Shown here in pieces: positions 23,405 to 31,331 of a DNA stretch of 36,821 nucleotides. Source of the stretch: an uncultured Clostridia bacterium (GTDB lineage Bacteria > Bacillota > Clostridia > Christensenellales > Borkfalkiaceae). Numbering within the stretch: position 1 is the first letter of the stretch; every line of letters begins with the position of its first letter. The notes below the pieces were generated by a model, which worked only from the letters and a program-made list of their open reading frames with translations, was not told where the DNA came from and did no database searches. The stretch covers positions 1 to 36,821 of the forward strand of contig CANRDK010000004.1 of NCBI GenBank assembly GCA_947629345.1. The letters run 5' to 3'. The translations under genes were made by a program, and so were the position numbers.

Positions 23405-24157
23405 TTACGACCAGAAAAAGTACCTGAGCAGGGCGAAGAGGACGAGGAGCAGGACGACGGCGATACAGGAGACCGTCACGATGAGGTCACGCCGCTTTGC
23501 CGCAGTCTCCTTCCCCTCCTTCGGCTCCAGCCGCTCCCCCAAGCGGTTGATAAGGCGGGAAATGTGCTTATACACGACAAGCGTCAGAATGCTCGCAATG
23601 AGGCAGCGCATCACGTTGAAGGGCAGAACGGAGACCCAGAGATAGAAGTCATAGAATGTCTGCTCTGTGACGGACGGAAAGAGCGGCCGCATCATGCCGA
23701 GAAGGACTTCCCAATTCCCGCCGAACTGCAAATAGACATAAAATGGAATGAGAATGAGCCAATTCGTCAGAATCGCCACGGCGACGGAGGAAAGAGAACC
23801 GACGGCAAGGGCGATGAGGGCTCCCTTAAAGGTGCGGTTGTGCTTATAGATGAGCCCCGCGGGGATCACGAACCCGACGCCGATGAGGAAATTTGCAAGT
23901 TCCCCGACGAACACGCTGCCCGTTCCCTTGCACACGAGGCGGATGAGCAGTTTGATGACGACGATGATACACCCCGAAACGGGTCCCATGGCGAACGTTC
24001 CGATGAAGAGCGGAATGTCCGAAAGGTCGTATTCCAAAAATCCCGGGAATGCGAACGGGAGCGAGAAGCTGAATACGTGCAAGACCCCCGCGAGAGCGCC
24101 GAAGAGGGCGATCATGGCGATCCGCGTCGTGCTGAAAAACGTGCGGCTTTCCTTCAT
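23405..24157 (-). CDS. ribU: Riboflavin ECF transporter substrate-binding component RibU
   Basis: The membrane S component that captures riboflavin for an energy-coupling factor transporter; the shared EcfA/EcfT parts are not in this window. The 250-residue protein starts at the ATG at 24157 with AGAGGTG upstream. About six membrane segments cover residues 10-200, with the S-component IAMIALFGALAGVLHVF start, LEYDLSDIPLFIG, and GPVSGCIIVVIK. Assignment to riboflavin rests on the FMN riboswitch directly upstream. Unusually, a charged linker (about 200-222, KEGKETAAKRR) and a seventh hydrophobic segment (about 224-246) follow; typical RibU ends near 200. Confidence 0.9.
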   Translation of the reverse strand: MKESRTFFSTTRIAMIALFGALAGVLHVFSFSLPFAFPGFLEYDLSDIPLFIGTFAMGPVSGCIIVVIKLLIRLVCKGTGSVFVGELANFLIGVGFVIPAGLIYKHNRTFKGALIALAVGSLSSVAVAILTNWLILIPFYVYLQFGGNWEVLLGMMRPLFPSVTEQTFYDFYLWVSVLPFNVMRCLIASILTLVVYKHISRLINRLGERLEPKEGKETAAKRRDLIVTVSCIAVVLLLVLFALLRYFFWS

Positions 24158-24196
24158 AAAGAACACCTCTGAAAAATTTTTTTCGGATATTCTTTG

Positions 24197-24227
24197 AAAA
24201 AACGCCCCGCAAGTGTACGCGGGGCGT
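24197..24227 (-). terminator. Riboswitch-controlled terminator before ribU
   Basis: Minus-strand stem ACGCCCCGC and GCGGGGCGT (24202-24210 with 24219-24227), eight-base loop, then six T. It lies between the FMN aptamer and the ribU ribosome-binding site, so it is the probable expression platform: FMN binding should favour termination. Confidence 0.85.
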
Positions 24228-24238
24228 GAAAATATATG

Positions 24239-24350
24239 CTTCTTTTCTCATCCGGACTATACCGTCGGTGCGGGAATTTCACCCGCTCGGCCCAAGAGGG
24301 TTCGCAGACTTTACTGCCGGTGGAGACTTTCACTCCGCCCCAAAGAATAT
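24239..24350 (-). ncRNA. FMN riboswitch (RFN element)
   Basis: Read on the minus strand, the aptamer has the conserved order of RFN segments: GGGGCGGAGTGAAAGTC, CCACCGGCAGTAAAGTC, GCGGGTGAAATTCCCGC, then CACCGACGGTATAGTCCGGA and ATGAGA. The closing helix pairs TTCTTT with AAAGAA. It is followed by an intrinsic terminator and then ribU. Riboflavin or FMN excess should lower transport gene expression. Confidence 0.96.
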
Positions 24351-24364
24351 TCGATCGATTCGAT

Positions 24365-24393
24365 ATTATAGCTTCCGTTTTTGCGTTTGTCAA
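24365..24393 (-). promoter_or_regulatory. Perfect consensus promoter of the FMN riboswitch/ribU unit
   Basis: Minus-strand TTGACA (24388-24393), 17 bases, TATAAT (24365-24370). The -35 lies five bases after the glyA stop codon, so ribU has its own strong start even though glyA reads toward it. Confidence 0.9.
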
Positions 24394-24397
24394 GCGT

Positions 24398-25648
24398 TCA
24401 CATGACATCGTCGCGGTAGACGGGAAATTTTTCGCAGAGGGCGGCGACCTTTTCCGTCACTGCGGGGATGGCCTCCTCCTTGCCGCGGATGACCTCCGTC
24501 ACAAGGTCGGCGATGTAGGCCGCTTCCTCCTCTCCCATGCCGCGGGAGGTGATCGCAGGCGTCCCGACGCGCAGTCCGCTCGTCACAAAGGGGGAAGCCG
24601 TCTCGAAGGGGATCGTGTTCTTATTCGCCGTGATATGGGCCCTGTCGAGCAGACTTTCAAGCTCCTTCCCCGTGATATTCTCCCCTCTCAGGTCGAGTAG
24701 CATCAGGTGATTGTCCGTCCCGCCCGAGACGAGGCGAACGTTTTTCTGAAGGAACCTCTCGGACATGGCTGCCGCATTTTTGATGATCTGCCTCTGATAT
24801 TCCCTGAACGAGGGGGAGAGCGCTTCCTTGAATGCGACCGCCTTTGCCGCGATGACGTGTTCGAGCGGTCCCCCCTGCGTACCGGGGAAAATTGCCTTGT
24901 CGAGCGCCTTTGCGTACTGCTCCTTGCACATGATGACGCCCCCTCTCGGCCCCCGCAGCGTCTTGTGGGTGGTGGAAGTCACGAAGTCGGCATAGGGCAC
25001 GGGGGAAGGATGAAGGCCCGCCGCCACGAGCCCCGCAATGTGGGCGATATCCACCATCATCACCGCGCCGACCTTGTCGCAGATGGCACGGATGCGTTCA
25101 AAGTCGATGACCCGCGGATACGCACTCGCGCCCGAGACGATCATTTTGGGCCTGCATTGAAGGGCGATCTTCTCCATTTCGTCGTAATCGATCAACTCCG
25201 TCTCCGCGTTCACGCCGTAGGGGACAATGTTGAAGTACATGCCCGAATAGTTGACGGGTGAGCCGTGGGTCAGATGGCCCCCGTGAGAGAGGTTCATGCC
25301 CATGACCGTATCCCCGGGCTTGCAGACGGTAAAATAGACGGCGAAATTCGCCTGTGCGCCGCTGTGGGGCTGAACGTTGGCGTGCTCGCACCCGAAGAGC
25401 TCCTTCAATCGGTTGCGGGCAAGTTCCTCCACCACGTCCACGTATTCACAGCCGCCGTAATACCGCTTCCCGGGGTACCCTTCTGCATATTTATTGGTGA
25501 GATGGCTGCCCATTGCCGCCATCACGGCGGGGGAGACGATGTTCTCGCTCGCGATGAGCTCGAGATTCCCCCTCTGGCGTGCAAGTTCCTTTTCCATGGC
25601 CTCCGCGATCTCGGGATCGGCGTTTCGGACCGTCGTCAAATCGATCAT
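24398..25648 (-). CDS. glyA: Serine hydroxymethyltransferase
   Basis: PLP enzyme that interconverts serine and glycine with transfer of a one-carbon unit to THF. At 416 residues it is full length. [10 protein letters not shown] is at 31-40, the [14 protein letters not shown] segment follows at 53-66, and the PLP lysine is Lys229 in [12 protein letters not shown], the same number as in E. coli. VDIAHIAGL (199-207) holds the PLP-ring aspartate and histidine. It has its own promoter and GAGAGG site. Together with Fhs in this window it supplies the folate one-carbon pool. No glycine riboswitch is present. Confidence 0.97.
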   Translation of the reverse strand: MIDLTTVRNADPEIAEAMEKELARQRGNLELIASENIVSPAVMAAMGSHLTNKYAEGYPGKRYYGGCEYVDVVEELARNRLKELFGCEHANVQPHSGAQANFAVYFTVCKPGDTVMGMNLSHGGHLTHGSPVNYSGMYFNIVPYGVNAETELIDYDEMEKIALQCRPKMIVSGASAYPRVIDFERIRAICDKVGAVMMVDIAHIAGLVAAGLHPSPVPYADFVTSTTHKTLRGPRGGVIMCKEQYAKALDKAIFPGTQGGPLEHVIAAKAVAFKEALSPSFREYQRQIIKNAAAMSERFLQKNVRLVSGGTDNHLMLLDLRGENITGKELESLLDRAHITANKNTIPFETASPFVTSGLRVGTPAITSRGMGEEEAAYIADLVTEVIRGKEEAIPAVTEKVAALCEKFPVYRDDVM

Positions 25649-25678
25649 TGTGCTTCCTCTCTTTCATGATTTTTGTCC

Positions 25679-25707
25679 ATCATAGCACAAAGCAACCAAA
25701 AAAGCAA
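25679..25707 (-). promoter_or_regulatory. glyA promoter overlapping an upstream terminator
   Basis: Minus-strand -35 TTGCTT (25702-25707), 17 bases, -10 TATGAT (25679-25684). The -35 is also the 3' arm of the adjacent terminator hairpin. Confidence 0.7.
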
Positions 25708-25724
25708 GGGAATCACCCTTGCTT
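25696..25724 (-). terminator. Intrinsic terminator downstream of the VWA gene
   Basis: Minus-strand stem AAGCAAGGG and CCCTTGCTT with a five-base loop, running straight into TTTTTT. It separates the VWA gene from glyA. Its outer arm merges with the first bases of the four-stem repeat. Confidence 0.75.
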
Positions 25725-25972
25725 CTTCTCTTAGGGGAGTATCCGCGCAGCCCCCTCTCGCTTCCCCTCTTAGGGGAAGTACCCGCGCAGCGGGGGATGG
25801 GGTTCAAAAACCCCTCAGTCACTGCGTGACAGCTCCCCTACAAGGGGAGCCGAGGGGCCGACCTTGCCCGAACGCAGTCCCTACCCCCTCCTTGGGGAGG
25901 GGGTAGGGGGCGGGAACGTTCTCAATCTCGCCCCCGCCACAATTTTTAATTTTCAATTTTTAATTTTTAATT
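25722..25972. repeat. Composite four-stem repeat and AT-rich block at the VWA 3' end
   Basis: A truncated first element (about 25722-25752) is joined to a complete one (about 25758-25855) through the junction GCGCAGCCCCCTCTCGC. The same junction occurs at about 29880. A PPPQGGG-type GC-rich hairpin lies at about 25880-25915. The AT-rich block (25941-25972) crosses the end of the VWA gene. Confidence 0.8.
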
Positions 25973-27509
25973 CCCCAACCCCCTTCGCCTTTTCGACCAG
26001 CGTCTTGAACTCCGACTTATATACGTCCCTTTCAAGATAGGCGGGAAGGTCGGCAAGACGGCTCAACACGGCGTCGTAGCTCGCGTTGCCCTTGTGGACG
26101 GAATTCCGCAGCAACAGGCCGAATTCTGCGACGCAGGAAATGAACAGCGCATCCTCATTTTGGGACAATATGTTGCGAATTTCCGCCGTTGCGCTGCCCG
26201 CAGTCTCCTCCGCGTCCGTCTTTTTATAGCGGATCTCCACATTCCCCAAAACGGCCTCTTCCGCGACCTCCTCCTTGAGTTCCACCTCAAACAAAGCTGT
26301 CACGCAGAGGTTGGAGCCGATCTCCCCCGCGTCCTTCTTTTCATTGTTGAAGTCGTCCTCGCTCATGATCTTCATGTCGTAGCCGATGAGGCGGTACTTT
26401 TCAACCGTCTCCTCGGAGAAGGTCACGCCTGCCTTGGCGTCCTTGGCGACGGTGACGAGCATGCCGTTGAGTTCCTCCCCCATGACCTTTTCGGCCTCGG
26501 TGGGCGTATCGATATAGGCGTAGTTGCCGTTGCCGTTCAGGGCAAGCGTCTGCATGAAGTCATCGCGCATGTTCCCCATGCCTACCCCCAAAACGGAGAG
26601 ATAAACCCCAGATTTTGCCTTTTCCTGAATGAATTCGAGGAGCTTGTCGCTCGATTGCAGACCGACGTTGAAATCGCCGTCGGAGAGCAAAATCACGCGG
26701 TTATTGCCGTTTTCGGAGAAGTATCTTTCGGCGAGATCGTAGGCGACCTCGAGCCCGCCCGAGCCATTCGTCGAACCGTAGGCGGTCAGCCCCTCAACGG
26801 CGTGGAGAATGGTCTGTTTCCCCGTTTCTGTCGCCATGGTCGGCTCCAAGAGCTGTCCCGCTTCCCCCGCATAGGTCGCAATGGAGACGGCGTCGTTGTC
26901 GCCGAGTCCCCTGACGAGCTTTTCAACGCCCGTCTTTACGAGGTCGAGGCAGGAGACTCCCTCAAGCCCCCGCACACGCGCCGCCATGGAGCCCGAGACG
27001 TCGATGAGGAACACATAGTTGTTGCGCTCCGCCGTGAGAACTTTCTCCTCCGTCTTGACACCGACAGTGACGAGCTTGTGGGAGGGCTCCCACGGGCAGT
27101 CGGTGAGATAGGCCGTGGCCGCCATCACCTCCCCCTCCTGAGGAGCGGGATAGTCGTAGGAGAAGTAGTTGATGAGCTCTTCAATGCGCACGGAATCTGC
27201 GGCGATAGAGTTTCCCATGTTGAGCTGCGAGCGGACCTGCGAATAGTTCGCCGTGTTCCTGTCGAGGGAGAAGTAGATGCTGTTCTCCTCGGCGGCGGTG
27301 TGGAAATTTGTCTCCACGATGCTGTCGTATTGGTAGTTTCCGCCCGATTCAGGGGAATCGGGCGCAGAGCCGGATTCCGGCTCTATCCACGAATCCCCGG
27401 GAGCTATACTGCCGCCCCATTCGCCATCGCCGCTGTTGAAGGACGCGCCACACCCCGCAAACGCAAATACCGCCGCGAGCACAATGCCTGCAAAGAATTT
27501 CTTTTTCAT
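25953..27509 (-). CDS. YfbK-type VWA-domain lipoprotein
   Basis: A 518-residue surface lipoprotein. The signal peptide ends in FAGC with lipidation expected at Cys20. After a Gly/Ser/Pro linker comes the YfbK-type N-terminal domain (about 78-150: NTANYSQVRSQLN, VRIEELINYFSYDYPAP). The VWA domain starts near 164 and has a complete metal site start DVSGS at 170-174, then the threonine-position TYGST-like AYGSTNGS and LLSDGDFN segments. The C-terminal third resembles DUF3520. Such proteins are often encoded beside ECF sigma factors, as here, and are thought to act as adhesion or scaffold parts in envelope sensing; ligand unknown. The last residues ELKIKN and the stop come from an AT-rich repeat. 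GGAGGT lies six bases before the ATG. Confidence 0.9.
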   Translation of the reverse strand: MKKKFFAGIVLAAVFAFAGCGASFNSGDGEWGGSIAPGDSWIEPESGSAPDSPESGGNYQYDSIVETNFHTAAEENSIYFSLDRNTANYSQVRSQLNMGNSIAADSVRIEELINYFSYDYPAPQEGEVMAATAYLTDCPWEPSHKLVTVGVKTEEKVLTAERNNYVFLIDVSGSMAARVRGLEGVSCLDLVKTGVEKLVRGLGDNDAVSIATYAGEAGQLLEPTMATETGKQTILHAVEGLTAYGSTNGSGGLEVAYDLAERYFSENGNNRVILLSDGDFNVGLQSSDKLLEFIQEKAKSGVYLSVLGVGMGNMRDDFMQTLALNGNGNYAYIDTPTEAEKVMGEELNGMLVTVAKDAKAGVTFSEETVEKYRLIGYDMKIMSEDDFNNEKKDAGEIGSNLCVTALFEVELKEEVAEEAVLGNVEIRYKKTDAEETAGSATAEIRNILSQNEDALFISCVAEFGLLLRNSVHKGNASYDAVLSRLADLPAYLERDVYKSEFKTLVEKAKGVGELKIKN

Positions 27510-27542
27510 GATGAGACCTCCGTATCGTTTTACGCAATATAC

Positions 27543-27568
27543 AACGAATCATCCCCCGCCCTTGTCCC
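27543..27568 (-). promoter_or_regulatory. Candidate ECF-type promoter of the VWA gene
   Basis: Minus strand: GGGACAA (27562-27568), 15 bases, CGTT (27543-27546), about 34 bases before the VWA start codon. The same pair of motifs with the same spacing occurs exactly 1107 bases upstream at 28650-28675. Confidence 0.4.
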
Positions 27569-27583
27569 GCCTGTTCGAAAAAA

Positions 27584-27876
27584 AATTTAAAATTAAAAAT
27601 TAAAAATGAAAAATTGTGGTGGGGCCTCCGCTCATTCTGAGGGAGGCGAAGCCGACCGAAGAATCCCATTAGACTAACGGACCTCCGTGCGTTTAATGGG
27701 ATGCTTCGCTAACGCTCAGCATGAGCGCGCGGGGCAGGATGACGTGGCACGGACTTCGTTTGAGGGCGGACCCCCACCCCTACCCCGCCCCCTGACGCAG
27801 GGGGCAGGCAAGAGGAGAAGCAGGATGACGCCGCCCCTTCATCCCGAGCGAAGCGAGCGGATCTCGTAAAGCGACC
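27584..27876. repeat. Repeat cluster between VWA and anti-sigma-like genes
   Basis: An AT-rich block (27584-27616, ending GTGG) is followed by a hairpin element (about 27628-27727), a GC-rich hairpin (about 27760-27812) and a GAGCGAAGCGAGCGGATCTC arm (about 27842-27868) reaching within about ten bases of the anti-sigma-like stop. Confidence 0.78.
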
Positions 27877-27881
27877 CCCGC

Positions 27882-28643
27882 TCACAACAAGTATTCCATG
27901 AAGGAGGAGAACGCATACTCGTAGGACGATTCCACCGACACGCAGTATTCCGTGCCCTGCGCCGTGAAGTTGCCGAGACATGCGTATTCCCCGTTGATAA
28001 ATGTCTTTTTGAACGTATAAGTTGCATTTTTTGAGGGAAGGTCGTCGTACTCGGCGAGCTCCTCCGCCCTGTATTTTCCGCCCGAGAGGTCGGTGTAGAC
28101 GGTTGCGGCCACGCGGCGGCCGTGCTGCGAATACAGAAGCTCCGTGCCGAGCAAAACTGCCTCGCCGTCCACGCAGTACAGCGTATATTCCGCATTGATA
28201 TTGGAAGAGAGTCCAAGGCGCGTCAGTTTCTCAAGGCTCTGCCCGTATGCCTCGGAGAGTTCATTGACCCCCGCCGCCCTTGTCTCTGCCGCAGAGAGCG
28301 AAAAGGTGATCGCTTCCGTCGGCCCCTGCGGATCCGCCGTTTCACCTCCCTGCGGATCGTCGCCTTCCTGCGAATCGCCGGGGGCCTCTGCCCCATGGTC
28401 GGGCGCCAAATCGGAGCCTCCGAAGGAGGGAAGTATGCCCACGAGGACGATGGCGATCAGGACAAGGCTTGCGCATGCGGAGGCGAGCGCGATCCACATT
28501 CTGCGTCTTGCGCTTCTCCGCCTGAGCTGTTCCTCGAAGAGGGCACGCTTGGCCGCCGAGAGGTCCACGTTGGGCGTCTCGGTCCCTTCCGCATAGGAAT
28601 TCAGTTTTTCCTCAAGAAATTCGTCCTTTTTCATGTCCTTCAT
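27882..28643 (-). CDS. Single-pass membrane protein downstream of sigma factor (putative anti-sigma factor)
   Basis: A 253-residue protein with a charged cytosolic N-terminus (1-48), an Arg-rich stop-transfer (RRRSARRRMW), one membrane helix (about 50-71), an acidic low-complexity linker (about 77-108, EGDDPQGGETADPQGP) and an outer domain with Tyr-rich beta segments. The N-terminal region is about the size of an anti-sigma domain but has no zinc-binding HxxxCxxC motif. The gene begins ten bases after the sigma factor stop, so the two are co-transcribed. By topology and position it is the likely partner of that sigma factor; the outer domain is not recognised. The ATG at 28634 is an alternative start. 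Confidence 0.75.
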   Translation of the reverse strand: MKDMKKDEFLEEKLNSYAEGTETPNVDLSAAKRALFEEQLRRRSARRRMWIALASACASLVLIAIVLVGILPSFGGSDLAPDHGAEAPGDSQEGDDPQGGETADPQGPTEAITFSLSAAETRAAGVNELSEAYGQSLEKLTRLGLSSNINAEYTLYCVDGEAVLLGTELLYSQHGRRVAATVYTDLSGGKYRAEELAEYDDLPSKNATYTFKKTFINGEYACLGNFTAQGTEYCVSVESSYEYAFSSFMEYLL

Positions 28644-28649
28644 GATAAT

Positions 28650-28675
28650 AACGTTATTCCCCCTCCGTTTGTCCC
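28650..28675 (-). promoter_or_regulatory. Second copy of the GGGACAA-N15-CGTT motif
   Basis: Minus strand: GGGACAA (28669-28675), 15 bases, CGTT (28650-28653), in the last codons of the sigma factor gene. CGTT lies only six bases before the ATG at 28643, which is close for a promoter, so the alternative is a duplicated segment. Confidence 0.35.
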
Positions 28676-29202
28676 GCCTGAAGGGATTTTTTTAGCATTT
28701 CTTCTGCACGGGAAATTGCACGCTCGGCGGCGGACTTGCTGATATTTTCCTCCCGCGCGATCTCCCGCACCGTGTAGTCGAGATAGTAGCGGTAGTAGAT
28801 CATCTTCTTCTCGAGGGGCGGAAGGGATCTGATCGCTTTTTCCAAAAAGAGCGCATCCTCCCTCCTTTCGGGAGAATAGCGCTCGTCTGCAAGCGAAAAG
28901 ATCGCGTCGATATCTTCAGTCGCCGTCCGCCTGTTCCGTCTCAGATAGTCGAGGGCGGTATTGCGCACAATGCGCATCAAAAAGCCATAGGCGTTCCCCT
29001 CCCGATAGGAAGAGGCATGCCTTGCGAGTTTGAGAAAGCTCTCCGACACCACGTCCTCCGCATCCGCCTGCGTCCCCACGATGCCGCGGGCGAGCGCAAC
29101 CATCCGCTTCCCCATGAGAGCAAAGATCTCGTCGAGAGCGGCGGCATCTCCCCGCTTGATGCGTTGGAGGAGGGCATTCAGTTGTGCACTGTCGTAGGGC
29201 AC
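28654..29202 (-). CDS. ECF sigma-70 family RNA polymerase sigma factor
   Basis: A 182-residue sigma factor with regions 2 and 4. Region 2 is read in GTQADAEDVVSESFLKLARH and the RNTALDYLRR segment. Region 4 is read in LPPLEKKMIYYRYYLDYTVR and the helix-turn-helix EIAREENISKSAAERAISRA. The start is a GTG at 29202, chosen because GGAG lies seven bases upstream. It follows hpt by 18 bases on the same strand, so tilS/hpt transcription may feed it. Downstream come the membrane partner and the VWA lipoprotein, a common sensing arrangement. Target genes are unknown apart from the motif candidates noted. Confidence 0.92.
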   Translation of the reverse strand: MPYDSAQLNALLQRIKRGDAAALDEIFALMGKRMVALARGIVGTQADAEDVVSESFLKLARHASSYREGNAYGFLMRIVRNTALDYLRRNRRTATEDIDAIFSLADERYSPERREDALFLEKAIRSLPPLEKKMIYYRYYLDYTVREIAREENISKSAAERAISRAEEMLKKSLQAGQTEGE

Positions 29203-29220
29203 AGAGAGGCTCCAACCGAT

Positions 29221-29760
29221 TTATTTTTGGTACACCGACGGCTTTAAGATGCCAACGTAGGGCAGATTGCGATACCGTTCGTTGTAATCGAGGCCGTAGC
29301 CGACGACAAACTCGTTTTCGATATCGAAGCAGTTGTAGTCGGGCTCGATGTCGTATTCCCGCCGTCCTCGCTTGTTGAGCAGGGTGACGATGTAAACGGA
29401 ATTTGCGCCGCGGGCATAGAACATTTTTTTGACCTCCATGAGGGTCAGGCCGCTGTCGATGATGTCCTCCACGATGACAATGTCGCGGCCCTTCACGTCG
29501 GTGTCAACGTCCTTTTTCATGCGGAGCTGTCCCGAGGAAGAGGAGCCGCTGCCATAGGACGAAACGGCCATGAAATCGAGCGTCACGGGGATGTCGAGAT
29601 TGCGGATAAAGTCGCTGTAAAAGACGATGCTTCCCTTGAGAATGCCGATGACGACGGGATTGCTGCCCCTGTAGCGTGCCGCGGCCATTTCCGCCGCCTC
29701 TTTGACCTTTTCACGAAGTTCCCCTTCGGTGATCAGAACCCTTTCGATATCAGGATGCAT
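29221..29760 (-). CDS. hpt: Hypoxanthine phosphoribosyltransferase
   Basis: Salvages hypoxanthine and guanine to IMP and GMP with PRPP. The protein has 179 residues from the ATG at 29760, which follows AAAGGAG by seven bases. The PRPP-binding motif is VIVEDIIDSGLTL; upstream are the conserved GILKGSIVFYSDFIRNL and DFMAVSSYG segments, and downstream the EFVVGYGLDYNERYRNLPYVG segment of bacterial HPRT. It follows tilS, as in many Bacillota where tilS, hpt and ftsH are neighbours; ftsH is not here. Confidence 0.96.
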   Translation of the reverse strand: MHPDIERVLITEGELREKVKEAAEMAAARYRGSNPVVIGILKGSIVFYSDFIRNLDIPVTLDFMAVSSYGSGSSSSGQLRMKKDVDTDVKGRDIVIVEDIIDSGLTLMEVKKMFYARGANSVYIVTLLNKRGRREYDIEPDYNCFDIENEFVVGYGLDYNERYRNLPYVGILKPSVYQK

Positions 29761-29825
29761 ATGTACTCTCCTTTGTAATTTTTTGTATGATATGTGCGAT
29801 TTTTCGGCCCTCACCGCAAGGGAGG

Positions 29826-29996
29826 TAGGGGGTCCCTGAACGGAGTCAACCTTGCTTCCCCTCTTAGGGGAAGTACCCGCGCAGCCCCCTCTCGCTTCCC
29901 CTCTTAGGGGAAGTACCCGCGGAGCGGGGGATAGGGTTTCAAACCCCTCAGTCTCGCTACGCTCGCCAGCTCCCCTACAAGGGGAGCCGAGGGGCC
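29826..29996. repeat. Composite four-stem repeat between tilS and hpt
   Basis: A truncated element (about 29849-29884) joined to a complete one (about 29888-29990) through the junction GCGCAGCCCCCTCTCGC, as at 25750. The copy ends within about ten bases of the tilS stop codon. Nothing else is seen in this 238-base gap. Confidence 0.8.
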
Positions 29997-29998
29997 CC

Positions 29999-31321
29999 TC
30001 ACACGATTATGCCGCGGCGGAGAGTGGTCTCCGTGACCTTTACGCTGTCGGCGATCTCCACCCCGACAACGGCGTACACCTCGCTCCCCTTGGCGATGAC
30101 GGGCAGATTTTTCGAGAGCCGCGCGGGAATTTTACGGTCGGTCAAAAACTTTTTGAGCGTCTTTCGCGGGGCGTGGAAGGGGGTGAACATGTCCCCCTCC
30201 TGCCGCGTTCGCACGACACAGCCGTCGGGAAAAGCGTCTAAATCGACGTATAACCATCGTTTTTTGTCTGAACGCTCCGCTTCGTTTGCCTCTTCCCTCA
30301 CCTCAAAGGGGGTGGGAAAAAGATAGAGCTGCGGCTCTTTCGTGAAAGGATACGGCCCAGACAGCGGCGTGCCGTTGATGCTCAAGCAAAAGGCGATATG
30401 GTCCCCCTCGCGGACGGCATAGAGGGCGGCAAAGCCCTTTAAATCTTCGGGAAGAGGCACAGAAACCTTTCTCCCGCTCTGCAAGTTTTTAAGTTTTTCG
30501 ATCTCGGCAATGTTTGCACGAGAATAGCCCCCGTCGTCGGCACTGCGCCGCATGCAATAAAGGCAGGCGCGGCGGAAGAGCACGTCGGGCAAGTCCACGG
30601 GGACCCGCTCCTCCCCCGCAACGTGCACGATCGCATCCTCGGCAAGTTTTTGCAGAAATTCATCCTCCTCTGCGGCGAGCGAGGCAAATTCCACGAGATG
30701 CTTTGCGGCGTTCCCGTGAATCTTTTCAAAGGCGGGAAGGGCGGTGTGACGGATATAGTTGCGGGTGTAATTTTCGTCCGAATTGGTGGAATCTTCCACG
30801 TGCGGAAGGCCGTTTTTCGCAACATATGTTGCAATTTCTTCGCGCGTGACGGAGAGAAGGGGGCGCACGATGCCGTCGTATTCCGTGATCGCACGCATGC
30901 CGGATAGGCCCGTTCCGCGGGCGAGGCGGAAGAGGACGGTCTCGGCGACGTCGTCCGCATGATGGGCCGTTGCGATGAGGTCGGCCTTGTCATTTTTGAG
31001 AATTTCACGGAAAATGCTGTAGCGCACACAGCGGGCGGCCTCCTCCACGCTCCCGCCCTGCTCCCTGACGAGCTTGGGAATGTCGGCATGCTCGATTTGG
31101 AGGGGGATCCCCCATTTTTCGCACATATCTTCGCAAAAATGCATGTCGCGCAAAGACTCTTCGCCGCGGATGCCGTGTTCGATATGGACGGCCGAGAGGA
31201 TGATATCGTACTTTTCCGCCTGCATTTTGAGGGCATGCAGGAGACAGACGGAATCGATCCCGCCCGAAAAAGCGACACATATGCGTCGGTTTTGATATTT
31301 TTTGGCGTCGAACAGCAACAT
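29999..31321 (-). CDS. tilS: tRNA(Ile)-lysidine synthetase
   Basis: Converts C34 of the CAU-anticodon tRNA(Ile) to lysidine with ATP and lysine, so the tRNA reads AUA. The 440-residue protein has the PP-loop SGGIDS at 19-24, followed by HIEHGIRGEES, then the ATAHHADDVAET motif and the RNYIRH segment typical of TilS. A C-terminal domain of about 80 residues (TRQEGDMFTPFHAPRKTLKKFL) matches the substrate-binding tail. I start at the ATG at 31321; the frame extends upstream only to a TTG inside the promoter. The promoter ends ten bases before the ATG, so a very short leader is predicted. Confidence 0.95.
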   Translation of the reverse strand: MLLFDAKKYQNRRICVAFSGGIDSVCLLHALKMQAEKYDIILSAVHIEHGIRGEESLRDMHFCEDMCEKWGIPLQIEHADIPKLVREQGGSVEEAARCVRYSIFREILKNDKADLIATAHHADDVAETVLFRLARGTGLSGMRAITEYDGIVRPLLSVTREEIATYVAKNGLPHVEDSTNSDENYTRNYIRHTALPAFEKIHGNAAKHLVEFASLAAEEDEFLQKLAEDAIVHVAGEERVPVDLPDVLFRRACLYCMRRSADDGGYSRANIAEIEKLKNLQSGRKVSVPLPEDLKGFAALYAVREGDHIAFCLSINGTPLSGPYPFTKEPQLYLFPTPFEVREEANEAERSDKKRWLYVDLDAFPDGCVVRTRQEGDMFTPFHAPRKTLKKFLTDRKIPARLSKNLPVIAKGSEVYAVVGVEIADSVKVTETTLRRGIIV

Positions 31322-31331
31322 TTGGAACCTT

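Noticed and set aside
13390-31285. Recurring ACATATGT strings in anti-sigma-like, murF and tilS genes as a possible regulatory or methylation motif
   Set aside because: Inside genes they mostly encode Thr-Tyr-Val or similar residues in frame, without fixed position relative to promoters. Only the 15444-15471 palindrome is intergenic.
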